From contig CAVYDJ010000003.1 of NCBI GenBank assembly GCA_963767285.1, positions 124,001-188,000 on the forward strand: a stretch of DNA of 64,000 nt, given 5' to 3'. The stretch comes from WHSW01 sp963767285. GTDB lineage: Bacteria; Actinomycetota; Thermoleophilia; Solirubrobacterales; 70-9. Within the stretch, counting starts at the first letter, position 1. The number at the start of each line of letters is the position of its first letter. The notes beneath the pieces are model-generated. The model had not been told where the DNA came from, did no database searches, and saw nothing but the letters and a program-made list of their open reading frames with translations. Below, piece by piece: positions 15,317-23,715 of the stretch. Made by a program: the position numbers and the translations under genes.

Positions 15317-17182
15317 ATGGAGGCACTCCGGATCTCCACGATCACGCTCGTCGTCGCCATGGTCGCCGCGGCGCCCGCCGACGCGAGCCGCAAGCTCTCC
15401 GTTTCCGGCCTTGACACGCCGGCGAGCGCCAAGCCCGGTGACGCGCTCCAGATCTCAGGCACGGTTCGCAACGCGTCCGACCGCCGAGCCCGGGTCGCCG
15501 TCCGAGCCCGAGCCGGCGCGTCGCAACTCGGCGGGGCGCGGTTGAAGGTCGGCCCCGGGCGCAAGAAGCCGTTCGCGATCGCGTCGCAGCTGCCTGCCGA
15601 CGCCGGCATCGGTCCGGGCGAGATCACGGTCTGCGCCAAGCGGGTCAACCGCCGCGGCGGTGAGCACTGCCGGTCGGCGCCGCTCACGATCGAGGGCCCC
15701 GGGTCCACCGCGCCGCCGGCAACGCCTCCCCCGCCGCCCGCGTTCACCCCCGGTGCCCGGACGCTCGGCGACCCGCTCCTGCCCCAGATCGGCAACGGTG
15801 GCTATGACGCTCGCCACTACTCGCTCGCGCTCGACTACGACCCCGCGGCGAACGTGTTCGACAGCGCGACGATGACGATGACCGCGCGCGCGACTCAGAA
15901 CCTGTCCGAGCTCAGCCTCGACTTCCAGAACCTTCCCGTCGACTCGGTGACGATTGCCGGCGCCCCGGCGACCTTCTCCCAGGTCGCGGCGACGCCGGCG
16001 CTCAGCGGCGGCGGCACCCAGCCGATGAAGCTCGTCGTCACCCCGGCGGCCGGGATCCTGGACGGAACGGACTTCGAGCTCAGCGTCGCCTACCACGGCA
16101 CGCCTCAGGTGTTCACCGACCCCGACGGCTCCTCCGAGGGCTGGATCCCGAGCCCGGTCTGCGCGCCGCCGGTGAGCTGCAACAGCCACTTCGTGGTCGG
16201 CGAGCCGATGGGCTCGCAGGCCTGGTTTCCCTCCAACAACCACCCCTCCGACAAGGCGACCTACCGGACCGCGATCACCGTCCCCGCGGGCGAGGTGGCG
16301 GTCGCGGTCGGCGAGCTCGCCGGCCAGGCGACCTCTGGGGGCTCGACCACCTGGACCTGGACCGAAGACGACCCGACGGCCTCCTACCTGGTCACGGCCA
16401 GCAACGGCAACTTCGAGTTCATCCCCGACACCGTCACCGAGGCGTTGACCAATCGGAGCCTCCCGATCTACGACTCGATCAGCAACCTGGCGACGCTGCC
16501 CCAGCGCACCTCGATCCTCGCCCTGACCGCGCGCAACGAGGAGATGATCGACGCCCTCGGCGCCCACTACGGCCCCTACCCGCTCGATTCCTACGGGTCG
16601 CTTTGGGACAACAACCCGAACGTCGGCTACGCGCTCGAGGTCCAGACGAAGTCGCACTTCTCGTCGTTGACGCCCTCGGCGAGCACGTACCTGCACGAGC
16701 TCGCGCACCAGTGGTGGGGGGACGCGATCTCACCCCGGAACTGGAACGACCTCTGGTTCAACGAGGGCTTCGCGGTGCTCTCGGAGTGGATCTTCAACTT
16801 CGAGTCGGGTGCCAGCGCCACCTCGCCCGCTCAGCACTTCGACAACGAGTACGCCGCTTCGGACCCGGGGGACTGGAGCACCGCCCCGGCCATCCTCGAC
16901 AACGACCCGGCGAAGATGTTCTCGCCGTCGTTCCCGACCTACACACGCGGCGCGATGACGATCGAGGGCTACCGCGAGATCATCGGCGCCGGCCCGTTCG
17001 ACACCTTCACCCGCTCGCTGCAGTCAGAGCTCGCCTTCGGGAACATCTCGACGCCGGGCTTCATCGCCCGCGCGAAGACCGCCTCCGGTTTCAGCGGCGC
17101 CCAGCTGCAGCGGCTCGACGATTACTTCCAGCAATGGCTGTACGGGACGACGAAGCCGACGATCACGCCGGACAACTTCTAA
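15317..17182 (+). CDS. Secreted M1 family zinc metallopeptidase
   Basis: A 621-aa exported gluzincin aminopeptidase. Signal peptide: about residues 1-21 (TLVVAMVAAAPADA). Residues 22-130 repeat the domain of the preceding gene (ASRKLSVSGLDTP to CRSAPLTIEG). A proline linker (PPATPPPPPAF) follows, then the M1 body: YSLALDYDP, GSQAWFPSNNHPSDKATY, and the zinc site H460-E-x-x-H464 in LHELAHQWWG with the third ligand E483 in NEGFA, exactly 18 residues after H464. The usual GAMEN exopeptidase motif is altered to YALEVQT, so specificity may differ. The stop overlaps the convergent small gene by 4 bases. Confidence 0.9.
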   Translation: MEALRISTITLVVAMVAAAPADASRKLSVSGLDTPASAKPGDALQISGTVRNASDRRARVAVRARAGASQLGGARLKVGPGRKKPFAIASQLPADAGIGPGEITVCAKRVNRRGGEHCRSAPLTIEGPGSTAPPATPPPPPAFTPGARTLGDPLLPQIGNGGYDARHYSLALDYDPAANVFDSATMTMTARATQNLSELSLDFQNLPVDSVTIAGAPATFSQVAATPALSGGGTQPMKLVVTPAAGILDGTDFELSVAYHGTPQVFTDPDGSSEGWIPSPVCAPPVSCNSHFVVGEPMGSQAWFPSNNHPSDKATYRTAITVPAGEVAVAVGELAGQATSGGSTTWTWTEDDPTASYLVTASNGNFEFIPDTVTEALTNRSLPIYDSISNLATLPQRTSILALTARNEEMIDALGAHYGPYPLDSYGSLWDNNPNVGYALEVQTKSHFSSLTPSASTYLHELAHQWWGDAISPRNWNDLWFNEGFAVLSEWIFNFESGASATSPAQHFDNEYAASDPGDWSTAPAILDNDPAKMFSPSFPTYTRGAMTIEGYREIIGAGPFDTFTRSLQSELAFGNISTPGFIARAKTASGFSGAQLQRLDDYFQQWLYGTTKPTITPDNF

Positions 17183-17382
17183 CGCCGCGAGTTCCCGAGC
17201 CAGCGGTTTCGCATCCGGCTGCGGTTGCTGCGAACCGACCGCGCGGCTGCCGACTGCTGCTCCGGGTCGTCGGACTCGAGCATCCGCTCGCTGCCGCCGC
17301 CCGGGTCGTCGAGCACGCTCTGGTCGGCCGGCTTGTCGAGCCGGGCGTCGATGCGGTCGATCAGGTCCGTGAACCAGCCCAT
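17179..17382 (-). CDS. Small hypothetical protein (67 aa)
   Basis: MGWFTDLIDRIDARLDKPAD begins with an amphipathic helix, followed by a charged, disordered-looking stretch (SESDDPEQQ-type) and a basic C-terminus (RSNRSRMRNRWLGNSRR). No family is recognised. It fills the gap between the M1 peptidase and the YmdB-like gene with natural spacing, which argues that it is real. It overlaps the peptidase stop by 4 bases. Possibly a membrane-peripheral small protein. Confidence 0.5.
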   Translation of the reverse strand: MGWFTDLIDRIDARLDKPADQSVLDDPGGGSERMLESDDPEQQSAAARSVRSNRSRMRNRWLGNSRR

Positions 17383-17413
17383 GGTCAGAGTTTCACGTCG
17401 AGGCCGGGAGCTG

Positions 17414-18193
17414 TCAATCCGGCGCGGCGACGAGGACCTGCTCGATCGAGCGGGCGAGGCCGTCTGGGCCGGTCTCGACGACGACCGCGTTCACCCAGAC
17501 GTTCTCCTCGGCGGTCGTGAAGCGGACCGGCATCTGGGTGCGAAACCCCTCCAGCGCCTGCTCCCAGCGCACCCCGAGGACGCTGTCGCGCGAGCCGGTC
17601 ATCCCGACGTCGCTGATGAACGCGGTGCCCCTGGGCAACACCCGGGCGTCGGCCGTGGGAACGTGGGTGTGGGTGCCGACGACCGCCGCGGCGCGTCCGT
17701 CGAGGTGCCAGCCCATCGCCACCTTCTCCGAGGTCACCTCGGCGTGAAAATCGACGAAGAAGGCATCGGCGTCGCCGCCGACCCGCTCGAGGATCGCGTC
17801 GGCCTCCGGGAACGGCGAGCGCGCCGCCCGCAGCGACACCTGCCCGATCAGGTTGATCACGCAGAGGCGGACCCCGGCGGCCTCGACGATCACGTGTCCG
17901 TGTCCCGGGTTGCTCGCCATGAAGTTCGCCGGCCGGATGACGCGCTCGGTGCGGTCGAGGTACTCGTAAGCGTCGCGATGGCGGTAGGCGTGGTTGCCGA
18001 GCGTGATCACGTCGGCGCCCATCGCGAACAGGTCGTCGCCGGTCTTCTGAGTGATCCCCAGGCCGCCGGCCGAGTTCTCACCGTTGACGATCACGAGGTC
18101 GGGCTGGTGCCGCTCGCGCAGCTCGGGCATCGCGCGCGCCAGTCCCGCCCGCCCGGGCTTGCCGACCACGTCAGCGATGAACAGGACCTTCAT
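17414..18193 (-). CDS. YmdB/TIGR00282-type metallophosphoesterase
   Basis: A 259-aa cytoplasmic metallophosphatase. In Bacillus, YmdB hydrolyses 2',3'-cyclic nucleotides and influences biofilm and motility. Metal-site motifs are MKVLFIADVVGKPGR, LVIVNGENSAGG, VITLGNHAYRH, VDFHAEVTSEK, VVGTHTHVPTADAR and ISDVGMTGSRDSVLG. Length fits the family. The ATG has TACCGT 8 bases upstream. It is divergent from the ABC transporter. The asparagine of the usual GNHxWD motif is kept, but Trp-Asp is replaced by Tyr-Arg. Confidence 0.87.
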   Translation of the reverse strand: MKVLFIADVVGKPGRAGLARAMPELRERHQPDLVIVNGENSAGGLGITQKTGDDLFAMGADVITLGNHAYRHRDAYEYLDRTERVIRPANFMASNPGHGHVIVEAAGVRLCVINLIGQVSLRAARSPFPEADAILERVGGDADAFFVDFHAEVTSEKVAMGWHLDGRAAAVVGTHTHVPTADARVLPRGTAFISDVGMTGSRDSVLGVRWEQALEGFRTQMPVRFTTAEENVWVNAVVVETGPDGLARSIEQVLVAAPD

Positions 18194-18201
18194 CCGTGTC
18201 T

Positions 18202-18225
18202 ACGGTAACCGCCTTCCCGTAGCGT
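18202..18225. promoter_or_regulatory. Divergent leaderless-type promoters
   Basis: Minus strand: TACCGT (18207-18202), 8 bases before ATG 18193. Plus strand: TAGCGT (18220-18225), 7 bases before GTG 18233. The two -10 boxes sit only 12 bases apart, so the promoters should interfere or be co-regulated. Confidence 0.45.
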
Positions 18226-18232
18226 TCCGCCG

Positions 18233-18976
18233 GTGATCGGGCAGGAACCAGGCGGCGCGCCTTCGCGTGCAAAGGGCGCACCGGTGATCTCGGTGCGGGA
18301 TCTGAGCAAGCGCTTCGGCGACCTCGAGGCGCTTCGCGATGTCTCCTTCGAGGCCAGATCCGGGGAGCTGCTCGCGGTGATCGGGCCCAACGGGGCCGGC
18401 AAGACGACGCTGCTCTCGATCCTCGCGGGGATCCGCGAGCCCGACAAGGGGTCGGTCACCGTGCCCGGCAAGGTCGGCTGGGTGCCGCAGTCGGCGGCGC
18501 TCTACCGCCGGCTCACGGTGAGCGAGAACCTCCGCCTGTTCTCGCGCCTCGAGCGGGTCGCCGACGTCGAGGGAGCGGTCGAGGCGATGATCGACCAGAC
18601 CGGCCTCGACGACCGCCGCGACGACCAGGTGGCGACGCTCTCGGGCGGCAACCAGCAGCGGGTCAACATCGCGATCGGCCTTCTCTCCGCGCCCGCCGTG
18701 CTGCTGCTCGACGAGCCCTCGACCGGCCTCGACCCGCGCCAGCGCGAACGCCTCTGGGAGTTCGTCAACGGGCTCGCCGGCGCCGGGACCACGGTCATCT
18801 ACTCGACCCACCACCTCGGCGAGGCGGAGCGATACGGCGACCGCCAGCTCGTGCTCGCCGACGGTGAGATGGTCTTCGACGGGACGGCGGCCGAGCTGCA
18901 CGCGGCGGTCCCCGGCGCGGCGGACGCCGATTTCGAGACCGCGTTCGTGAGCTTCCTCAGAGAGCGCGGCCACTGA
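18233..18976 (+). CDS. ABC transporter ATP-binding protein (ABC-2 exporter)
   Basis: A 247-aa ATPase subunit. It shows Walker A GPNGAGKTTLL (about residues 65-75), Q-loop WVPQSAALYRRLTVSEN, signature LSGGNQQRV, Walker B VLLLDEPSTGLDP, and the H-loop in YSTHHLGEAERYGD. The arrangement is that of drug/lipid exporters of the CcmA/NatA type. GTG 18233 gives a 20-residue leader before ISVRDLSKRFGD; a later GTG is possible. Its TGA abuts the ATG of the permease (ATGA-like overlap), forming a two-gene unit. Confidence 0.92.
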   Translation: MIGQEPGGAPSRAKGAPVISVRDLSKRFGDLEALRDVSFEARSGELLAVIGPNGAGKTTLLSILAGIREPDKGSVTVPGKVGWVPQSAALYRRLTVSENLRLFSRLERVADVEGAVEAMIDQTGLDDRRDDQVATLSGGNQQRVNIAIGLLSAPAVLLLDEPSTGLDPRQRERLWEFVNGLAGAGTTVIYSTHHLGEAERYGDRQLVLADGEMVFDGTAAELHAAVPGAADADFETAFVSFLRERGH

Positions 18977-20337
18977 TGCGCTGGCTCCTGATCAAGGACC
19001 TGCAGATCCTGCGGCGCTCGCCGTTGATCGTCGCGCTGCTGATCGCCTACCCGGTCGCGCTCGGGGTCCTGATCGGCTTCGCGCTCTCGGCCGACAACTC
19101 GCAGCCGCGGGTCGCGTTCCTGAACCAGGTCCCCGACGAGCAGCAGTTCACGGCCGGCAGCGGCGAGGGGGAGATCGACCGCGACCTCGCCCGCGACGAG
19201 CTCTGCGTCCGGGTCGAGTGCGTCGAGGTCGAATCGCGCGAGGAGGCGGTCGAGAAGGTCGAGAGCGGCGACGTGATCGCCGCCCTGATCCTGCCGCCCG
19301 ACCTACTCGACAAGCTCAACTCGCTCGCCACCCTGAACCCGCAGCAGCCCGAGGTCGAGGTCCTCGTCAACCAGGACGACCCGCTGAAGGCGAGCCTGGT
19401 CGACGACCGGATTCGGGCGCTCATCACCGAGGCGAACCTGATCCTCGCGCAGCAGATCTCCGACGAGGCCGCCCGGTACCTGGACCTGATCGTCGCGGGA
19501 GGTTCGTTCGACATCCCGCTGGTCGGGACCGTCGACATCCTGGGGCTCAACAAGGCAGCGGCGATCGTCGAGGCGGCCGGGGCCGAGCTGCCGCCGGACA
19601 GCCCCGCGAAGGAGGCCCTCGACCGGGTGATCGAGTTCGCCGACCTCGCGGGCGACAACCTCGATCTCGCCCTGCCGCTGCTGGGCGCGATCTCCGAGCC
19701 GATCGCGGTCGACAAGCAGGTCGTGGCCGGGGACACCTCCGAGCTGGACACCTTCGCGATCGCGGTCGCCGCGACGGTGACGCTGATGTTCGTGACCGTG
19801 CTCCTGGTCGCCGGCTCGCTGGCGCTCGAACGCGAGGAGAACGCCTACGCCCGCGTCACCCGCGGCCTGGTCGGGCCGTCGGGGCTGCTCACCGAGAAGG
19901 TGATGCTCGGGATCGTCGCCTCGTTCGCCGTCACGCTGCTGCTGCTCGCCGCGCTGACCCCGCTGGTCTCGATCGACTGGGGCCGTGCCCCGCTGATCCT
20001 GCTCGCCATCCTGTTCGGCGGCGCCGGCTTCGCCGCCTTCGGCGCCGCGATCGGCGGCTCGGCAAGGGAGGTGCGGGCCAGCTCGCTGCTCGCGTTCATG
20101 GTCTCGCTGCCGATCGCCTTCCTTTCGCTCGTCCCCTCCGGGACCGTCAACGTCACCGTCTTCAACGTCATCGAAGTGGTCCGGGCGCTGTTTCCCTTCG
20201 ACCCGGCGCTCGACGCGATCCAGGGCGCGCTCGACCCGGCCGGGCCCGACTTGCTCGTGGCGGTGCTCCACCTGGCCGCGATCGCCCTCGCCTACGGCGT
20301 CATCGCGCGCCTCGCGCTGCGGCGGTTTACCGCTTAG
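18976..20337 (+). CDS. ABC-2 type permease
   Basis: A 453-aa membrane subunit of the exporter. One TM helix near residues 16-38 (PLIVALLIAYPVALGVLIGF) is followed by a large extracellular region of about 220 residues and five or six C-terminal helices (ATVTLMFVTVLLVAGSLAL, VTLLLLAALTPLVS, and so on). The external region contains VLVNQDDPLKASLVDDR, typical of the YhgE/Pip or NodJ-like ABC-2 group. Substrate unknown. Its TAG overlaps the stop of the convergent EAL gene. Confidence 0.87.
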   Translation: MRWLLIKDLQILRRSPLIVALLIAYPVALGVLIGFALSADNSQPRVAFLNQVPDEQQFTAGSGEGEIDRDLARDELCVRVECVEVESREEAVEKVESGDVIAALILPPDLLDKLNSLATLNPQQPEVEVLVNQDDPLKASLVDDRIRALITEANLILAQQISDEAARYLDLIVAGGSFDIPLVGTVDILGLNKAAAIVEAAGAELPPDSPAKEALDRVIEFADLAGDNLDLALPLLGAISEPIAVDKQVVAGDTSELDTFAIAVAATVTLMFVTVLLVAGSLALEREENAYARVTRGLVGPSGLLTEKVMLGIVASFAVTLLLLAALTPLVSIDWGRAPLILLAILFGGAGFAAFGAAIGGSAREVRASSLLAFMVSLPIAFLSLVPSGTVNVTVFNVIEVVRALFPFDPALDAIQGALDPAGPDLLVAVLHLAAIALAYGVIARLALRRFTA

Positions 20338-21479
20338 GCCGCGACGGGCGCCGGGCGGCCGATCAAAAAGCCCTGGACCCGGTCGACGCCGTACTCGCGC
20401 AGGAGCCCGAACGTCGTCGCGTCCTCGACCCCCTCGGCGACCGTCTGCATCCCGAGCTCGCGGGCGATCGTCGCGACGCCGCGTACCAGGGCCCGGTCCT
20501 CCGGGTGGTCGCGGATCCCGCGCACGAAGCTGGCGTCGATCTTGATCATGTGGATCGGGAGCTCGCGCAGGTGGGTGAGCGAGCCGAAGCCGGTGCCGAA
20601 GTCGTCGAGCGCGATCAGACAGCCGAGCTTGCCGAGCTGCTCGGCGAGGTCATGGGCGGCGTCGATGTTCTCGAACGCGGCCGTCTCGGTGATCTCGAAG
20701 ACGAGCCGTCGAGCGCTCACGCCGGCGTCGCCGAGCCGTGCCGCGAGCTCGGCCATCACGCCGGCGTCGGCGATCGTCGCGCCGGAGAGGTTGACCTCCA
20801 CGTTGCGCCCGTGGGCGGCGAGCTCGATCGCCTGCCTCGTCATCCACAGGTCGATGTTGCGGATCAGGCCGCTGCGCTCTGCCTCGGGCAGGAACTCCGC
20901 CGGCTGCATGACCTTGTCGGCGGGTCCGCCTCCGTTGGTGCGCAGGCGGACGAGCAGCTCCTCCTGAACGACGGTCCCGGAGCGCTGGTCGATGATCGGC
21001 TGGCTGTAGGCGAGCAGGCGGTTCTGGTTGATCGCCGCGCGCAGGTCGTCCTCGGCGAGCCTGCGATCGGTGATGTCGAAGGCGATCGCGAACCACGTCT
21101 CGCCGTCGGTTCGCGCGCTCCAGCGCAGCCAGCGCCAGTCGCCGGACTTGGTCCGGAAGCGGTTGTCGAACGCGATCAGCTCGTGATCGATCTCGCTGAT
21201 CCGGGCGTTCTCGGCGGCGGTGCGGGTGACGTCCTCAGGGTGGACGAAGTCGATGTACGGCCGCGACATCAGCTCCTCGCGGCTCCAGCCGAGGACCCGC
21301 TCCCAGGCGGCGTTCAGCGAGCTGAAGTGCCCGTCGGCGCCCGACGTGGCGAGCAGGTCGGTCTCCATGTCGAACCGCAGGCCGGGCGGCTCGGGGAGAA
21401 CGCCGAAGTTCTCGACGCCGTCCGCTCCACTGAACGCGTGATCCCCGATTCCCAAGCGGTCCTTCCCTCCGGCGCCCAT
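20334..21479 (-). CDS. PAS-EAL cyclic-di-GMP phosphodiesterase
   Basis: A 381-aa signalling protein without membrane segments. Residues about 35-140 form a PAS domain (LLATSGADGHFSSLNAAWER to FDITDRRLAE). Residues 145-378 form an EAL domain: QEELLVRL (Glu kept, Ala replaced by Glu in the eponymous motif), VEVNLSG, FEITETAAF, DDFGTGFGSLTHL, MIKIDASFV, AEGVEDATTF, and QGFLIGRPAP. All metal- and catalysis-linked residues I can place are present, so it is probably an active phosphodiesterase. No GGDEF domain is present. A minus-strand TAGTAT at 21507-21512 is a likely -10. Confidence 0.88.
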   Translation of the reverse strand: MGAGGKDRLGIGDHAFSGADGVENFGVLPEPPGLRFDMETDLLATSGADGHFSSLNAAWERVLGWSREELMSRPYIDFVHPEDVTRTAAENARISEIDHELIAFDNRFRTKSGDWRWLRWSARTDGETWFAIAFDITDRRLAEDDLRAAINQNRLLAYSQPIIDQRSGTVVQEELLVRLRTNGGGPADKVMQPAEFLPEAERSGLIRNIDLWMTRQAIELAAHGRNVEVNLSGATIADAGVMAELAARLGDAGVSARRLVFEITETAAFENIDAAHDLAEQLGKLGCLIALDDFGTGFGSLTHLRELPIHMIKIDASFVRGIRDHPEDRALVRGVATIARELGMQTVAEGVEDATTFGLLREYGVDRVQGFLIGRPAPVAA

Positions 21480-21602
21480 CTTGAGCGGCGTCCTAACCCA
21501 TACCGAATACTAGGTAAGCCACCGGCGCCGGTCAATCGACAACCAGACGGGCTCGTCGAAGCTTCCCGGCGCCGGAACTGATTCCTTCCGTCGACGCGGC
21601 CC

Positions 21603-21608
21603 TAGAAT
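21603..21608 (+). promoter_or_regulatory. -10 element (TAGAAT) of the heme/respiration operon
   Basis: TAGAAT ends 7 bases before GTG 21616. This predicts a leaderless transcript beginning at or near the hemB start codon. It is the only evident promoter ahead of the long run of overlapping genes to 29600. Confidence 0.55.
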
Positions 21609-21615
21609 CCGCCCG

Positions 21616-22590
21616 GTGAGCTTCCCGGCGACACGCATGCGCCGCCTGCGCCGGACCAAGGCCCTGCGGGATCTGGTCCGGGAGACGGACCTGTCGCCGC
21701 GCCACCTCGTCCAGCCGCTGTTCGTCGTCTCCGGGGAGAACGTGCGCGAGCCGGTCGAGTCGATGCCCGGGATCGAGCGTTTCTCGATCAACGAGCTGGT
21801 CGCTGAGGCGTCCGAGCTGGCGACGGTCGGGGTCGAAGCGGTGATCCTGTTCGGGATCCCCGCCGCGAAGGACGAGTCGGGCTCCGGCGCGTACGACACC
21901 GAGGGCGTCGTGCAGATGGCGGTGCGGGCGCTCAAGGAGGCCCACCCGGATCTGACCGTGATCACCGACGTCTGCCTCTGCGAGTACACGTCGCATGGCC
22001 ACTGCGGGTTCGTCCGCGACGGCGAGGTCGACAACGACATCACGATCGAGCTACTCGCCAAGACGGCGATCTCACACGCCGACGCCGGCGCCGACGTCGT
22101 CGCCCCCTCGGACATGATGGACGGGCGGGTGGGGATGATGCGCGCGCAGCTCGACGAGGAGGGCCACCCCGACACGGCGATCATCGCTTACTCCGCGAAG
22201 TACGCCTCGGCCTACTACGGCCCGTTCCGCGAGGCCGCCGAGTCGACGCCGGAGTTCGGCGACCGCCGCGGGTACCAGATGGACCCGGCCAACGCGCGCG
22301 AGGCGCTGCGCGAGGTCAAGCTCGACATCGAAGAGGGCGCCGACATGGTGATGGTCAAGCCGGCGCTGCCCTACCTCGACGTGATCCGCAGCGTGCGCGA
22401 CGCCACCGACGTCCCGATCGCCGCCTACCAGGTCTCGGGCGAGTACTCGGCGATCAAGGCGGCGGGCGCGAACGGCTGGCTCGACGAGCGCGCCGCGGCG
22501 CTCGAGGCGCTGACCTCGATCCGGCGAGCCGGCGCCGACGTGATCCTCACCTACTTCGCCAAGGAGGCCGCCGGGTGGCTGGCGGAGTAA
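21616..22590 (+). CDS. hemB: Delta-aminolevulinic acid dehydratase (porphobilinogen synthase)
   Basis: Condenses two 5-aminolevulinate molecules to porphobilinogen. The 324-aa product shows RPRRLR-like N-terminus (MRRLRRTKALRDLV), QPLFVVSGENVREP, TDVCLCEYTSHGHCG with the zinc cysteines, APSDMMDGRV, the active-site lysines in AYSAKYASAYYGPFR and MVKPALPYLD, and AYQVSGEYSAI. GTG 21616 follows TAGAAT by 7 bases. First gene of a heme, bc-complex and menaquinone operon. Its last 16 bases overlap the next gene. Confidence 0.96.
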   Translation: MSFPATRMRRLRRTKALRDLVRETDLSPRHLVQPLFVVSGENVREPVESMPGIERFSINELVAEASELATVGVEAVILFGIPAAKDESGSGAYDTEGVVQMAVRALKEAHPDLTVITDVCLCEYTSHGHCGFVRDGEVDNDITIELLAKTAISHADAGADVVAPSDMMDGRVGMMRAQLDEEGHPDTAIIAYSAKYASAYYGPFREAAESTPEFGDRRGYQMDPANAREALREVKLDIEEGADMVMVKPALPYLDVIRSVRDATDVPIAAYQVSGEYSAIKAAGANGWLDERAAALEALTSIRRAGADVILTYFAKEAAGWLAE

Positions 22591-23714
22591 AGGCGCCGCA
22601 GCCGAAGGTTCGCTCGCGCAAGGACGGCGCGGCGATCCCGCTCGACGACACGGACAAGCGGCTGATGAACGTGCTGCAGTCGAGCTTTCCGCTCGCCGAG
22701 GAGCCGTACGCCGCGCTCGCCCGCGAGCACGAGCTCGACCTCGACGACCTCATGGAGCGCACCCAGCGGCTGGTCGACGAGCGGATCATCCGCGAGATCA
22801 CGCCGATCTTCGATACCCGGGCGCTCGGCTACGAATCGATGCTCGTCGCCGCGAAGGTCGATGCGGAGCACCCACACCGGGCGGCGAAGATCATCAACTC
22901 CCATCCGGGTGTCTCGCACAACTACCTGCGCACGCACGAGTTCAACCTCTGGTTCACACTCGCGACCCCGCCCGACTCCGCGCTCGGGCTGCAGGGGACG
23001 CTCGACGTTCTCCAGCAGCTCACCGGCGCCGAGTCGATCCGCCAGCTGCCGACCCTGAAGCTGTTCAAGATCAACATGAACCTGGAGATGGAGAAGGGCA
23101 CCGAGGTCCTCGCGGCCGCAGCGGAGGCCGCCACCCCGCGCGAGCTCGAGCGCCAGCCCTACGACGACACCGACATCGCCGTGATCCGTGCCCTCCAGGG
23201 GCCGATGGCCGTCGCCGACCGCCCCTTCGACGCCGCCGCCGCCGAGGTGGAGATGTCCACGGGCGCCCTCCTCGCCCATCTCGCCGGAATGGTCGATCGC
23301 AAGATCCTGCGCCGGGTCGCGGCGATCCTCTACCACCGCCGGGCCGGCTTCTCGGCGAACGGGATGGGCGTCTGGAAGGTCCCGGAGGACGAGATCCTCG
23401 ACACCGGCACGCGGATGGCCGCGGTCCGGGGGATCTCGCACTGCTACGAGCGCCCCACCTACGCGGATTGGCCGTACTCGGTGTTCACGATGGCCCACGG
23501 GCGCTCCAAGGAGGAGTGCGACGCGATCCTGCAGTCGATCGCCGACGAGCACGCCCTCCACGGCGACGACCGGGCGACGCTCTACTCGTCGACCGAGTTC
23601 AAGAAGATCCGCCTGCATTACTTCACGGACGAGTACGCCGACTGGGAAGCGGAACACATGTCGACGACATCCTCCGCTTCGCGTCCGGTGTCGTCGGGTC
23701 AGCCGCAGGACTAG
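22575..23714 (+). CDS. Fused AhbA-AhbB-like siroheme decarboxylase (Lrp/AsnC fold)
   Basis: A 379-aa protein made of two tandem AsnC-like halves. Half 1 (residues about 20-175): LDDTDKRLMNVLQSSFPLAE, ITPIFDTRALGYESMLVAAK, YLRTHEFNLWFTLATP. Half 2 (about 195-360): DDTDIAVIRALQGPMAVADR, RKILRRVAAILYHRRAGFSA, NGMGVWKVP, SHCYERPTYADWPYSVFTMA. Such motifs define AhbA/AhbB (NirD/L/G/H) siroheme decarboxylases rather than plain Lrp regulators. These decarboxylate siroheme to didecarboxysiroheme. Sited between hemB and hemL with an ideal SD (AAGGAGG, 7 bases before GTG). Exact role here is inferred. Confidence 0.8.
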   Translation: MAGGVKAPQPKVRSRKDGAAIPLDDTDKRLMNVLQSSFPLAEEPYAALAREHELDLDDLMERTQRLVDERIIREITPIFDTRALGYESMLVAAKVDAEHPHRAAKIINSHPGVSHNYLRTHEFNLWFTLATPPDSALGLQGTLDVLQQLTGAESIRQLPTLKLFKINMNLEMEKGTEVLAAAAEAATPRELERQPYDDTDIAVIRALQGPMAVADRPFDAAAAEVEMSTGALLAHLAGMVDRKILRRVAAILYHRRAGFSANGMGVWKVPEDEILDTGTRMAAVRGISHCYERPTYADWPYSVFTMAHGRSKEECDAILQSIADEHALHGDDRATLYSSTEFKKIRLHYFTDEYADWEAEHMSTTSSASRPVSSGQPQD

Positions 23715-23715
23715 C

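Noticed and set aside
17386..17402. Second parS-like site (AGTTTCACGTCGAGG)
   Set aside because: Only the left half matches; the right half diverges, about 10 of 16 positions, within chance expectation for this window.
22575..23714. Reading the AsnC-like fusion as a plain Lrp/AsnC regulator
   Set aside because: Both halves carry siroheme-decarboxylase signatures (NGMGVWKVP, SHCYERP, WPYSVF) rather than an amino-acid-binding RAM domain. A regulatory role cannot be fully excluded.
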